Counted from the stretch's first letter, positions 22,138 to 33,244 are shown. The stretch is 64,000 bases of DNA from Adiantum capillus-veneris (GCA_014529385.2 CM043960.1:121757043-121821042); one strand, 5' to 3'. Notes: generated by a model not told the origin, from the letters alone. A program made the numbers and translations.

Positions 22138-22733
22138 ATGATCGCCAAATCCTCCCAAGAGGAATGGGCAACTAAGAGTCCTTCTCCTCGTCACTCCAAA
22201 AGGGACAAGAGGAAACAAAGGAAGAAAATGTCAAGAAAGAGGTCCCCCTCTTCTCCTTCTTCTTCACCTTCCTCCTCTTCCAATGAAATCTATGGGTATT
22301 CTCCTAGAGAATACAAGAGGGGAGGACATCGCAAATCATACCCTGCATGGCGAAGGTCACAAAAGCTCAAGAAGCTCAAAGAGGGAGGAAAGAGTATCTC
22401 TTTTCTCACCTATGATGGCACTTTTGGTGCCACCAACAAAGTATTGCCCTTCATCCAACAATTTGGTGCGGCCTTTCGAGAGGAGGGCTTCACGAAGTCC
22501 TCCAAGCTACGCCATGTAGCTATGCACTTCCAGAAATCGGCTCGTCAATGGTGGGCTAGCCTTCGTAGCAACAACAAAGCTCCAAAGACATGAAAAACTC
22601 TACCAGTTTCCATCATGCAGAAATTCCTTGCAAGCGATGCAAAGGACAAAGTACTTATCAAATGGTGTAGTTTGAAGCTTCTCTCACATGAGTCTATTCA
22701 CAAATATGTGGACAAGTTTTGGGATTTACATCT
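22138..22733 (+). pseudogene. Gypsy G1 gag, truncated
   Basis: The frame reads through a basic Ser/Arg-rich N-terminus (PSPRHSKRDKRKQRKK...) into the capsid region: SISFLTYDGTFGATNKVL, AMHFQKSARQWWASLR. A TGA follows at about 22,591, then FLASDAKDKVLIKW and SIHKYVDKFWDLHL. The capsid forms the virus-like particle. It ends abruptly at 22,733 where the next LTR starts. Confidence 0.8.
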
Positions 22734-23658
22734 TGTTGGCGGATTCGCCACCATGGACGTCAGCACAGCGAGAACTCACCTAACAAGATTTGTCAGCTAA
22801 GGACGAAGCTCGACCCGTAGGCACGTGGAAGCAAGCATAGGGTGTCAATCTACACTCAACCGACTCTCGACTACTTCCTACAGAGGTATCTACCCAATGT
22901 CTAAGCTACAGCCTTCAGGAGTGCATAAGAAGAGATTTCCTACAACGCTTTTAAGAGCCAAATATCCATCAAACGTTCTCGAAACGCCACAGAACTTGAA
23001 GGAGACCCTACTAATACCAATAAGTCGCTCTCCCTAAGGTCCATGAACCAAAATCCCAACCCTAAACATATGGTGCAAAATCACGTAGGATGTCTGGTCA
23101 AAATTTGTAGTTCATCGTTTTCAAAAACTAAAGTGCCTAATGTGTAGCTCTACTCAATGTGAACGCGTGGATATGCTGAAATGCAAAAACAGACAACGTA
23201 TGCTCACCGAATCACCAGATGTAGCTCGTGGGTCGAGTTTGCAAAACCAGACCGTACACCCGCAAAGTAGGTATCGGCGCGTAGATCTCGTCGAGGGCAA
23301 CACGTTGCACTTCTCCGCACTCGATTTCGACCATCGGTGCACGCGTAGCGTCAAGATGAAACTCTCACTCTCTCTCGTACACAGTACGCTCACTCACAGA
23401 CAGAACTTTTTAAAAAATGACAAAGGTCTTTTCATTAAGGTCAAAAGTGGTATAAATACCTTACAATCTCAAACTCCAATGTTCCAAATTAACCATCTAC
23501 TCAATCTAAATGTAAAAAATGGGATACAATCTGGGAGCTTCTGCAAGCCCCACTATTTACAAAGGTGAACTGACGGTTTTCTCAATTTAAAGAATAATTA
23601 CAAAAAATAATATTCCACTGAGCAATCTTCCTCCGTAGGGTGTGTCCAGCTTCTAACA
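22734..23658 (-). repeat. 3' LTR of the non-autonomous element
   Basis: It has TG...CA ends (TGTTGGCGG... and ...TTCTAACA on the plus strand), sits sharply inside G1 gag, and has a C-rich tract (G-rich on the minus strand) directly adjoining. No second copy was found in the window, so the LTR call rests on ends, insertion and polypurine tract. Confidence 0.55.
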
Positions 23659-23672
23659 CTCCCCCCCTCCTT
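23659..23672 (-). promoter_or_regulatory. Polypurine tract of the non-autonomous element
   Basis: On the minus strand it reads AAGGAGGGGGGGAG right before the TGTTAGAAGC LTR start. Confidence 0.65.
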
Positions 23673-25319
23673 GTTCATGTCGTCCCCGACATGGCAGTAG
23701 AGCTGCTTCTTCAGTGTAGGCTTTCACGCATCTTTAGAAGGGACTCGTATCGCGCATACTCGGCAAGTAACGTCGGGCCGAATATATCTGTGTTGATGGT
23801 GAAGAAGCAGGTGTAGGAGGCTTCTTCAAAGGCCTGGAGGTGATAAGAAGGAAAAAACATAATTCTTTGATACAATGCATGTATCACCTCGTGAGAAAGC
23901 TGAGCAGACAGATCGTATGCACATCTGTATGTATCTTGAAAGAAAAAGATACTGTCTGTCGCCTGGCCTGGTTTAAAGGTTTCGAAGACTGCAGAAGGGT
24001 TTTACATATTTTTCTCAGCATGATGCAGGATAGGTCAGGCGAGCCAGTGAACAATTTGATGGCGCCCATTAGGGTTTTCACCATGTATTGCTCACTCATT
24101 CTCTCGCCTGCCTTCAAGCCTGGCAGCTTTGGGTAATTGAGCCAAGTGGGTTGGCTTCTTTGCAACAGTTCTTGGGCCTTCCATGTCCGCATCCTTGGTA
24201 GAGGGCAGAAACTGAGGTTGTCTCTGATCACTTTAGGTGCCTCTACCAGATGGATTAAATATTGTGGATATTTTGTGAGCCATGCATTTCTCCACCTGGG
24301 TTGAGAATCCACTATCAGCTTGACTCCTTCAGGTTTGGAGATATCTGCTTTGTACAATGGCACTGTTGGCTCCTCTTTTATCCGTTTATTGATAGTAGGC
24401 AGCTTCATACTTTAGCAGAGGATATGGGGATAAGGCTGTAGCCATTCACGCGGAAGGATACTAGCATATATCTTCTGAATGGTCATCGATTTAAACACTC
24501 TCTGCTCCCACTCCAATGCTTCTCTAGCTATGTCTTTTACTGCCGCTTCTATGGCCTTCTGCAGCTTTTCTTCTTCTTCTTGTGTCAGATCTTGGGGTTC
24601 TTGTGAGGGTCCCACCAGGATGTCCTCTTGCATGGTGGTGTCCACTGGATCTGACACATTCTCTATGTCGATTCCTTCCGTTGCTGCTGGCCCGGTGCTA
24701 AAATGTTGCTCTTCAATTTTCTGATGGCCTCTTAGCTCATCTATCTGCTGTTGAAATGCCCTCTTTGCTTGTTCCGCTTGATCTCCCATGTTCACTAGGA
24801 GGTCGTTCAGATCGGCATTGATTTTCTCCGCCTCCTCTTGATGGCTTCGTTTTTTGTTTGCCATCTCTGAAATTCCTCGTCCATCTTTCTTTTCACGGCT
24901 TCTAGCTTGTTCTTCATGGCCTAGTTCTCTTCTTCCAAGTGGTTTTGCATTACCAGAGACCCCTCGGCTAGCATCAGCCTTTGCCTCTTCTCCAGTGTTA
25001 ACTCCTTTTGGAGTTCCTTCATTTGTTCTTCATATAAATCAGTCTCTAAAGTTGTGCCAGTCGAGCTAGCAGCTCTGACTCTGGCCGGAGATGCCCTTAG
25101 CCTTTGGATGGTCTGATCTTTTACTTTCGTCTCATCTTTCAGAAGCGCACATTTGTAGGGCCCCCATTATGAGGAGAAGCCATCGTGCGTGAAGGAAAAT
25201 CACTCACCGAAAACCAAAATTTTCACGGACAAGAATCAGGGGCAACTTTAGGGGCCTCGGGGGCGGAGGCCCCCGAGGCTTTTTTTTTTCTTGCCGAAAT
25301 ATTCCTTTTCGTCTGAATA

Positions 25320-25445
25320 TTATGGCCGGACGGCGGCCGGTGGTCGGAAGTCAATGGCTGGATGGCGGCCGAAAAGTGGTCGGAAAACAACCGGTCGGTT
25401 GGTCGGTGGCCGGTAGTCAATGGCCGGTGGCCGGTGGCCGAATTC
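25320..25445 (+). repeat. GGCCGG-rich short repeats in the solo LTR
   Basis: Repeated GGCCGGTGG, GGTCGG and CAATGGC(C/T)GG phrases form an irregular GC-rich cluster in the upstream part of the LTR, which may act as a promoter-proximal region. Confidence 0.6.
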
Positions 25446-25570
25446 AAAAGCGGACTTGTCTTCTCAAGGGCGGCCACACATGGGCGGATTGGAGGGTCCG
25501 ATTTGGACTTATTCGCACAAGGGTGGCTACACATGGCTGCCTCTCATAAGAGAGGGCAGCCCTTTTGGCC

Positions 25571-25580
25571 TATAAAAGGA
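25571..25580 (+). promoter_or_regulatory. TATA box of the solo LTR
   Basis: TATAAAAGGA lies mid-LTR, about 50 bp before the CAACAAGGTGAG phrase, as expected for an LTR promoter reading rightward. Confidence 0.65.
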
Positions 25581-25777
25581 GGCCATTTCTACACACATTT
25601 CATAGTGTGAAGTTGATGCAACAAGGTGAGTGTGAGGTGGTGAGAGTGAAGCAAGGCGGGAGCTCTATTAAGGGTTTAATCCCTTTGTAAACTACTTCTT
25701 CTTTTGAAGTGCTAAAGCCATTGAGTGGCTGCTTTCCCGTGGACGTAGCCCACATTGGGTGAACCACGTATATCGTG

Positions 25778-25842
<65 letters not shown>

Positions 25843-28129
25843 CTATAATCTCTTGTGTGTGAAATCTATCTCTCCATTAAGTAATCTACTCAAATATCTA
25901 TTTACCTACGTCTTATTTCTTAACACACTTCATCCTGGCTTGCCTCATGCTCTATCTCTGCCTTTTCCTTGGCATTCCTCAGTGTTTCCACCTCTTTGGA
26001 CTCTTCAGCAAGTTGTAGAGTCACGTTGTCCCTTTCTCTCTCTGCATCTGTCAATGACTTGATGATTTTCTTGTATTCTTCCTCTCCTCTTTGGAGTTTA
26101 TGTTCGGCTGCCTGATTATGTCGTTCCATTTCCTGGCATCTTTGTAATGCCGCGTCCAGACTGACTTGCAGCTCTGTTTGTTTCTCTATATGCTCTTGGC
26201 CTTGTTTTTGTAGTGAGTCGACTTCAGCCTTGATCTGAACTTCATTGGTTTTGAGATTATCAATCTCACTCTCTGTGGCCATTGATCTTGCTCTGAGCCC
26301 GGTTAGCTTTTGCATCACCACATCCCAATCATTGGTTGGTGGCTGTAGGTCCACTGTATCGGTGGCCATCTCTTTCAATTCCACTAACCGAAGGCTCTGC
26401 ATCTGTTCCGTGGGCCTTGTGCTTGCCAACTCAAAGGCTACAGTAGCTGCCTCGTCTCGAAACCCGCAACTAGTAGATCAAGAAATATTCTGAAATTCTT
26501 TTCTTCTGGATCCAGCTTCTCCTCTTTTGGTTCAGCTACTTCTTTCTGCTCTTCCTCTTGGCTCTTCTCTTGCTTGGACTCTTTCTGTTTATCAATTCTA
26601 TTCAGATCCTCCTTTTGTTGGGTTTGTGGAGGGCTAAGAGGAGGTGGTGATGGGGGTGGGCTGGACTCCCAGCTTGACGGTGGAGTTTCTGGCTTCTTCT
26701 TGAAATCTCTATCCGCCTTGGTTTTTCTTTCTCTTTCTTGGCCTTCCTGCTCTTCTAGCAGCTGCCGTCGTACTTCGGCCACTTCTTCATCTGTAAATGG
26801 GATATTCGGGATATTTTCTGCCGTAGCATCTAGGATCTCAAAGTTTTTGATGTAGTCTTCGAACCTATTCCGGTGAACCCTTCGAGATGATCCCGACATG
26901 GCTTCCAGAGATGGCTTCCACAACTCGCTTAGATCTCCCTTGAGTGCTCTTTCGGCTTTGAAGCTTTCCATTAGTCTTTCTAGCTGTGCCGCTTTTTGTG
27001 ACTTGGTTTCTTTTATCGGCACTTGTAGACTTTCTTTCTTTCCTTTCTTCGACTTTGGCAGCTCTTCTAGCACGGTCTCTAACCGGCGCTTCAAACATGT
27101 GGTTACTCTGGGTGCCCTGGGAGGTTCTTCTTCTTTATCTTCTTTTAGCTTTAGCCAATCATTCTGTGAGGGAGGTTCATGCCAATTTTCTTTGGCATGC
27201 AATGCTCCATAGACCACTTTTGTTATCAGCTCACCAGGTACAATATAGGTGGGATTTTTGTTCCCCATCTTGACCAGGTTGTCATGGATGTAAGCATCAT
27301 AACTGATCACTTTTGGTTTGCTCTTCTGCATTGCCCAGGTGAAGGTGGTAGCAATGGATCCAGGTGGCATTTTGTATTTTTGTGGCCGCTTTGTACACAT
27401 GTGGAAGTATTGGTTGTAGAGCTGGCTCATGATAGCCACTTTTGGGTTTGCAATATCTTCAAATGTGTTGTTGTTCTTCTTTTCCGAGTAGACTTTGACT
27501 TCATCTCGCCTCTTTGTCACACTATCTCCTTTGTTTGAGATGTCCAGTGCGGCTGCCACCACCCTCTCTGTGATGACAATCATGGTATCTGGCTTGCCTT
27601 GTAGATCAGTGACTCGAGCCACTCCATCTTCTTTGATAGTGGTTACAAATTCCCACACTCTTTTGATGTCAATCCATGCTGGCAAAGCTTCAAAGTAGTT
27701 GTGTAGATCCAGCTTCTCCAGGTAATCCCCCATCTTGCTTCTGAAAAATTCATTGAGCTCCCGTGGTATCGTGGGTAGCTCTATTGCATTTCCTTTAGGA
27801 TCTTTGAATACGCCTTGGTACATTCTCAAATCATTGGACTCTAGCAAATCATCCTGAATCCATGTGCTTGTGGGCTTCAGAGTTCCTCCTGGGATCACAA
27901 ATGGCTCCACTTCTTCCAAGTAGTCTTTTATAGTCATCCTTTTCTTCTTTGCAGGTGATTTTGCGGCTGCCATGGATCCTGTTGCACTCAGTAGTCCAAA
28001 GTTAGCATATTAGCTGATAAACTGAGTTCTAACTATCCAAATGACTTGAAAATTGAAAATAAAACTTAAAAGGAACTAGGGAAACTCTGCATTTGCCCAC
28101 TGTAACTTTCTGGTCAAAAAATTATCATC

Positions 28130-28155
28130 TAGACATCCTACGCGTAGGATGTCTA
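28130..28155. repeat. 26-bp perfect palindrome
   Basis: The half-site TAGACATCCTACG is followed directly by its reverse complement. The core GACATCCTACG recurs at about 28,417-28,427, and GTAGGATGTC recurs near 28,289 and 23,085. It lies in the presumed leader of the minus-strand non-autonomous element. Confidence 0.85.
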
Positions 28156-28431
28156 ACTTGTCTGTTTTTGGTGAAACTTGGTAGGCTAGTGGCCATTGAC
28201 CTGTGCAACATGGCTTTGTGATTGGAATTGGGTTTGGACATAAAAAAGTGCAATTCTGGGCAGATTCGGGCTTTTGGCTCACAAATTGGGTAGGATGTCC
28301 TCAACAGGGGGAAAATGATATTCAAATGGGTTGAAATTTCATATATAGGCTTCTTGCACCATGTTAATGGCTCCCATGAGGTCAGGTCCTGCCTAGTAGG
28401 TCAAAATCACACTTGAGACATCCTACGCGTA

Positions 28432-29362
28432 TGTTGGAGCCCCATTGGTCCAACTGTTGTAATGAGCCCATCTTGTAAAGCATATCAAATTCCATTTTTT
28501 TTATGTCAAAGACGTCTTATCATTTTGATCCATTCGTCTGGATTATGTAAATATTAGTCAGTTAGTCAGGACTCAGATTTATTCCCACTTTGTAATCATG
28601 AGCAAGAGAACCCCATGTACATTTTTGAGCTAAGGTGACTAAAGTATAAAAGTCACCTTAGAACCATTTTTTGGACAACATTTTTTTGAATATTAATCCT
28701 GTGTCGTACGAGTCGGAGAGGGAGAGAGAGAGAGAGTGAGTGTGTCTTATCCTCTTCGCTACGTGCTTCTCCCTCACCGGATTCACGACATGACCACACC
28801 ATCGCGGTAGTCTCTCCGAGACCTACGCGCCCACGCCACACATTCGCCGTTTCGAGTTGATCGCGATCGATTCTTCCTCGAGCTTGTTTTGCTTGTAAGA
28901 AGCACAAACGGTGTTTGTTTTCAATAATCAAGTGCTTCATGGAATGAGAAAGAGATTAGCTACACATAGATACTGATAAACTTAAGTTTCGCCCACTTTT
29001 GGATTATGACATGTTGGTCTATCGCGACAGTATTCGAGATAGCTAGGGTTCAAATCTGGTGGATTAGACTTATAGGTAAGTATGTCCTAGTGAGAGGATG
29101 ATGCCTAGTAAGTTTGATGCGATTCCGAGTTCATTGGACGTGTAAACGGTGTTGTGAGCGTTTAGGGATAGAGTGGGTTGCATTCTACCAGGGTTAGTGA
29201 TTGATGCATCATAAAAGTGTATATGTGTAGATTGGTCTCAGCCTGACAAGCTAATGATATTGCCTATGTGCACCTACGGGTTAGTCGTGTCATCGGATGA
29301 TAAGTATGTTGTCTGTGTCGTGCTCGTGAGTATGAACAGGGGAGTAGTTTTGCCCTAAAACA
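28432..29362 (+). repeat. LTR of a Tat/Athila-like element (plus)
   Basis: Starts TGTTGGAGCCCC and ends GCCCTAAAACA (TG...CA), directly followed by a primer-binding site. It holds a TATA box at 28,645 and a (GA)n tract near 28,713-28,737. It is one LTR only; no second copy is in the window. Confidence 0.75.
28631..28660 (+). promoter_or_regulatory. TATA box framed by a 10-bp inverted repeat
   Basis: TAAGGTGACT (28,631-28,640) and its exact reverse complement (28,651-28,660) flank the 10-bp spacer AAAGTATAAA, which contains the start of TATAAAAG. This is the likely core promoter of the LTR. Confidence 0.7.
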
Positions 29363-29363
29363 T

Positions 29364-29381
29364 TGGCGCCGCTATCGGGGA
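29364..29381 (+). promoter_or_regulatory. Primer-binding site, Tat/Athila type
   Basis: TGGCGCCGCTATCGGGGA follows the LTR end. The TGGCGCCGnTnnCGGGGA form is typical of plant Tat, Ogre and Athila elements. Confidence 0.8.
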
Positions 29382-29525
29382 CACAAGACCTTAAGTAGGG
29401 AGATCTACGTAACTCGTGTGATGGTTAGCTTACTTTAGTCTTGACTAGAGAGAGCTTAAACTTTTAGAACCTGATCGCGGAATGGCTTCAAGATCAGCCC
29501 ACCTCGCTTTGGACGGCAACTGTTC
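29382..29525 (+). mobile_element. Truncated leader of the Tat/Athila-like element
   Basis: About 140 bp of leader follows the primer site, including a short start MASRSAHLALDG near 29,482. It ends where the minus-strand gypsy G2 homology starts. Everything downstream, including gag and pol, is missing. Confidence 0.55.
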
Positions 29526-29528
29526 ATC

Positions 29529-31391
29529 TCAGTAACTCTCAGGTCTCGTTACCGCTTTAACTTTTGGTCGTCCTGAAAGTGCATCGGCCACTTGATTGTG
29601 GTTACTAGCTATGTGAGCAATATAGAAATTAAATTGCGAAAGAAAATTTTCCCACCTCATTTGTTTGTCGGAAAGCTTGGTTTGCGTCATGAAATACTTG
29701 AGACTTTGGTGGTCAGTTCGTAGGATAAATGGAGTCCCCAATAGGTTGTGCTTCCATGTGTCTAGGGCATGTAGAACAACTAAAAGCTCTTTATCATAAA
29801 TGCCCAAGACTCATTCATCAGTATTGAGCCTTCGGCTCTCATATGCTATGGCATGCCCTTTTTGAAGCAAAACTGCTCCAAGGCAATCACCACAAGCATC
29901 ACATTGGACCTCAAATGGCTTTGAGAGATCTGGAAGCACGAGGACTGGTTGGGAAGTAAGCTTCTCTTTGAGCTTATCAAAAGCATTTTGCTCCTTAGCA
30001 GTCCATACATACTTAACGCTCTTCTTAGTTAAGTCGTGTAGTGGTCCTGCTACTTGAGAGAATTTTGCTATGAAGCATCTATAGTATGCACGCATACCAA
30101 TAAAGCTTCTTAGCTCATGTAGATTTCTTGGGTTAGGCCATGATTTTATTACCTCTAACTTTGATGGATTTATACGGATACCATCGTGAGAGATAATATG
30201 ACCTAGGTATTGAATCTCTTGAAGGAAGAATTCGCTTTTCTTTTGGTTGAGAAAAAGCTTGTTCTCCCTCAATGCTTGAAAAATCACTTGGAGATGTTGC
30301 TTATGTTCCTCCAAAGACTTGGAGTAGATGATGATATCATCAAAGAACACTCCAGTGAATTTGCGATAAGGTCTAAAATTTGTCTCCATCAGACGATTGA
30401 ACGTAGCTGGTGCATTAGTCAAGCCAAAAGGCATGACTAGATATTCATAAAGACCAAATGTTGTACAAAACGCGGTCTTTAGGATATCTTCATCCACTAT
30501 CCTTATTTGATGATCGCCGTTTTTAAGGTCAATCCTACTGAAGTAGGTAGAGCCTTGTAGCTTATCAAACAGATCTTCTACCCGAGGCACGAGAAATCTG
30601 TTTTTGATAGTGATATGGTTTAGTGCTCGATAGTCCACACACATATGGTATGTACCATCTTTCTTTTGCACTAAAAGGACTGGAGAACAAAAGGGAGAGG
30701 AACTAGGCCTCACCATCCCTTTGTCTACCAATTCCTGTACTTGCCTCATGATCTCCTCTTGTTGAGCTTGTGAGACTTGATAAGGAGGTTTGTTAGGCGG
30801 TGAGCTACCCGGAAGGAGCTCAATGCGATGGTCATCATCCCCTTGTGTTGGAGGTAAGTCCATAGGGATATCATCGATGAACACATCTTGGAATCCTTTT
30901 AGAAAATTAGACAAGTCTAATTCTTCTTGATTCCTACCATTTACATTTGATGAAACATTAGTATCTTTTAGAGACTCTTTGACAAAAATCATGTACGCAG
31001 AAACTGAGCTCTTCATTGACTTATCAAAAGCAAGAGGATTTACAAGTCGAATAGTGCAACCACGCTCACTAGAATCTATATACATGTTCTTTCCCCTGTA
31101 AGTGAAGTAGATTCTCCTTTCAAGGAACTTCATGTTGGCAGCCATGCGATCAAACCATGGCGCCCCTAGGATAGCATCCTCATGTTGGAGAGGAGAGATG
31201 AAGAAGTCTTCTTTGTCGACATAGCTTTGGACAAGAAGCCTCAACTTCCCAATCAAGGGAGTAACGGAGGCTTGCTGTCCCTTGAAACCAGTGTCAACCA
31301 TTACCATATCTCCCATCTCAAAAGCTTGAATGTCCAACTTGGTGGCCAACTCCATTGATATGAAGTTGTGAGTAGAGCCAGGGTCAAACAA
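29529..31391 (-). pseudogene. Gypsy G2 protease, reverse transcriptase and RNase H
   Basis: The 526-codon frame 31,391-29,811 starts at the protease motif FDPGSTHNFIS (Pro replaces the usual Ser or Thr after the catalytic Asp). It continues through RT motifs SPVLLVQKKDGT, the motif-A region FSRIDLKNGDHQIR, FGLTNAPATF and the catalytic FFDDIIIYSKS near residue 349. It then goes into RNase H (FEVQCDACGDCLGAVL). A stop at 29,808 separates the tail GIYDKELLVVLHAL...HQSLKYF...NQVADAL. One stop in an otherwise open RT means this is a fairly well-kept copy. Confidence 0.9.
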
Positions 31392-31411
31392 GATGAAGGC
31401 ATCATGCTCTC

Positions 31412-32536
31412 TTACCTTTCCCCAAGCATAGGAAAGTGATGATCCTTTGCAATGAGCATCCTCTTTTGGACCTTCGATGGTGGAAGCCCTAGGAGTCTCA
31501 TTGCGAGTATTCTTCTTAGCACAAGAACGATAGCCATGTCCTTGCTCCCCACGCTTGAAACACTTATGGTCCTTGAGAAAAGCTTCAAGCTCTTCAAGAG
31601 AGAGCTTTTTTTTACCTTTGTAAACTCCCTTCTCCTTGGACCGATCGTTGTTGTTGTTGGAAGTGACTTGGGAAGAATTTTGAACATTGTTTTTTCCCTT
31701 GGCATCATTTTTGTCTTTGTTTCCATGGGCTTGACATTACGTCTAGCCCCTTGATGGAAATTGATGCGTGAAGCAAACATGGTGTGATGGATTATTTCGC
31801 TAACAGTACCAAGCCCTGAGAGTTGATGTATCCGGCCATCTCTTCAGGTAATTTCACACAGAATTGCTGCCTTTGCTCGACAAAGTCTATCTTTTGAAAG
31901 ACAGTAGCCTTGAGATGTAAATCCCAAAACTTGTCTACGTACTTGTGGATAGACTCATGAGAGAGAAGCTTCAAGCTGCGCCATTCGGTAAGCACTTTGT
32001 CCTTTGCATCGCTTGCAAGGAATTGCTTCATGATGGAAACTCGTAGAGTTTTCCATGTCTTTGGGGCTTCACCATTGCCATGAAGTCTAGCCCACCATTC
32101 ACGAGATGATTTTGGAAGTGCATAGCTACATGGCATAGCTTGGAGGACTCTGTGAAGCCCTCTTCTCCGAAGGCCGCATCAAATTGCTAGATGAAGGCCA
32201 ACACTTTGTCGGTAGCACCAAAGGTGCCATCATAGGTGAGAAAAGAGATACTCTTTCCTCCTTCTTTGAAATTCTTTAGCTTTTGTGACCTTCTCCATGC
32301 AAGAAATGATTTGCAATGTCCTCCCCTCTTGTATTATCTAGGAGAATAGCCATAGCTTTCGTCGGAGGAGGAAGGTGAAGAAGAAGAAGGAGAAGAGGGT
32401 GACCTCTTCCTAACCCTTTTCTTCCTTTTTTTCCTCTCTTCCCTTTTGGAGTGACGAGGGGAAGGACTATGTGTTGATATTTTCCTCTTGGGAGGAGTGG
32501 GCGATCGTCTAGACCGCCGTCTTCATGGAGCCACAT
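31412..32536 (-). pseudogene. Gypsy G2 gag, frame-broken
   Basis: Capsid pieces match G1 and G3: SFLTYDGTFGAT, TWKTLRVSIMKQFLASDAKDKVL, SIHKYVDKFWDLHL and RINFHQGARRN. They fall on several frames with stops. The zinc-knuckle region near 31,550 is shifted relative to the pol frame. Confidence 0.8.
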
Positions 32537-33244
32537 CTTTAGGGGAACTTAAACTTTCATTGCTTTCTTTCTCTTTGGATTCCTCCTCTCGAATGGGAGA
32601 GAGTCTTCTTTTGGGGGTCTCTTCAAGAGGCCTCCTAAGCTGTCTCTCCTCTTGGGGAGGAAGGTAAATTCCATAAGCACAAAGTTGTTAAGTAACTTCG
32701 GCTTGCAAAGCAAGGTTGCCCAAAGCTTGCTACAACCTAGTGATGAGATAATTCACAAACATGGGAGCATCATCATTAGCACCTTCATGTGCAAAATCAA
32801 AGTTATCAATGTTCATTCTACTCTCTTGATTATTGTCAGCCATGTTAACAAAATTTATGTATGTACTTAGTGTATGCTTTGGCAATTCAAAACCTTGGTT
32901 GCCACTCCTCTTAGCCTTTGAAAATCGACTCTTAAGTATCTACACCCACGTCTCAAAGTGGTTAATTATAGAGAGTAGTGGAGTAGGTCTAACATAGCAG
33001 AGTTGCCGAGGGCTAGCTCCTTTCGGACTTCTTATGGCTCAATAATGGTAAAGCCGTAGGCAAGTCTAAAAAGACTCCATTATTAAGTCCAAAGCTCTTG
33101 TGGTGTGCACCATATCCCACATAGTGGGCTCAACAAAACCGATAATAGATCCCAATTTCACTTACCCTAATATAATTAACAACATCAACCATTTATAGGC
33201 TACTTAAGGACCTCCCTTCTTAATCAAGAAAAGAGAAACCAAAT

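Larger units (their letters stand above)
20007..22733 (+). mobile_element. Gypsy G1 (plus), truncated: LTR, leader and gag only
   Basis: It belongs to the same family as G2 (29,526-34,846) and G3 (50,417-58,525). It has a 1.5-kb LTR starting TGTCATAAAATC, a degenerate Met primer site, a leader and part of gag. It is then interrupted at 22,734, just after the gag residues KFWDLHL, by an unrelated LTR. No G1 pol is found to the right in this window, so the remainder is lost or was removed by rearrangement. Confidence 0.88.
25154..25925 (+). mobile_element. Solo LTR inserted in the unknown ORF
   Basis: A 772-bp insertion begins TGTAGGGCCC and ends CTTATTTCTTAACA. The minus-strand coiled-coil coding resumes on both sides, which sets the boundaries. 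It carries a TATA box (TATAAAAGGA at 25,571), the phrase GTGGACGTAGCCCACATTGGG near 25,741 typical of plant LTR transcripts, and a (CT)n tract at 25,781-25,839. No internal region or second LTR is present. Flanking pentamers (ACATT and CACTT) do not match cleanly, so the target duplication has decayed or my edge is a few bases off. Confidence 0.75.
23884..27973 (-). pseudogene. Unrecognised long ORF with coiled-coil tail, interrupted
   Basis: I do not recognise this protein. It opens at 27,973 (MAAAKSPAKKKRMTIKDYLEEVEPF) and runs 511 codons. The first ~300 residues look globular (LYNQYFHMCTKRPQKYKMPPG, then AMQKSKPKVISYDAYIHDNL). They weakly resemble plant transposon-borne proteins of unknown function. 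Residues ~370-500 are very charged with a Pro-rich patch (SSPPPSPPPLSPP). After a frameshift near 26,455, a coiled coil runs to 25,926 (MATESEIDNLKTNEVQIK). The 25,154-25,925 LTR splits it, and it resumes as ALLKDETKVKDQTIQRLRA. A stop near 24,923, a frameshift near 24,840 and a TAA near 24,410 follow. The last part (to 23,884) includes SQPRWRNAWLTKYPQYLIH. Confidence 0.6.
22734..28431 (-). mobile_element. Non-autonomous LTR element (minus) with unknown long ORF
   Basis: A 925-bp LTR-like block (22,734-23,658) and an adjoining polypurine tract mark its 3' end on the minus strand. It inserted into G1 gag. To the right lies a long, damaged minus-strand coding region (23,884-27,973) with no protease, integrase or RT motif, then a leader that ends at the Tat-like LTR at 28,432. 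The matching 5' LTR is not in the window, so the element is incomplete or was truncated. Large plant elements with long internal DNA but no pol are known as LARDs, and this fits that description. It could also be a host pseudogene captured between repeats. Confidence 0.55.

Noticed and set aside
23140-23568. 142-codon plus-strand frame
   Set aside because: It lies inside the proposed 925-bp LTR and has no domain signal.
26574-27538. Plus-strand frames opposite the unknown ORF
   Set aside because: The minus-strand frame is longer, continuous and has coding-like composition. The plus frames are Ser/Phe-rich antisense shadows.
28432-29362. Second LTR of the minus-strand non-autonomous element
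   Set aside because: Its sequence does not match 22,734-23,658, and its primer site reads in the opposite direction.
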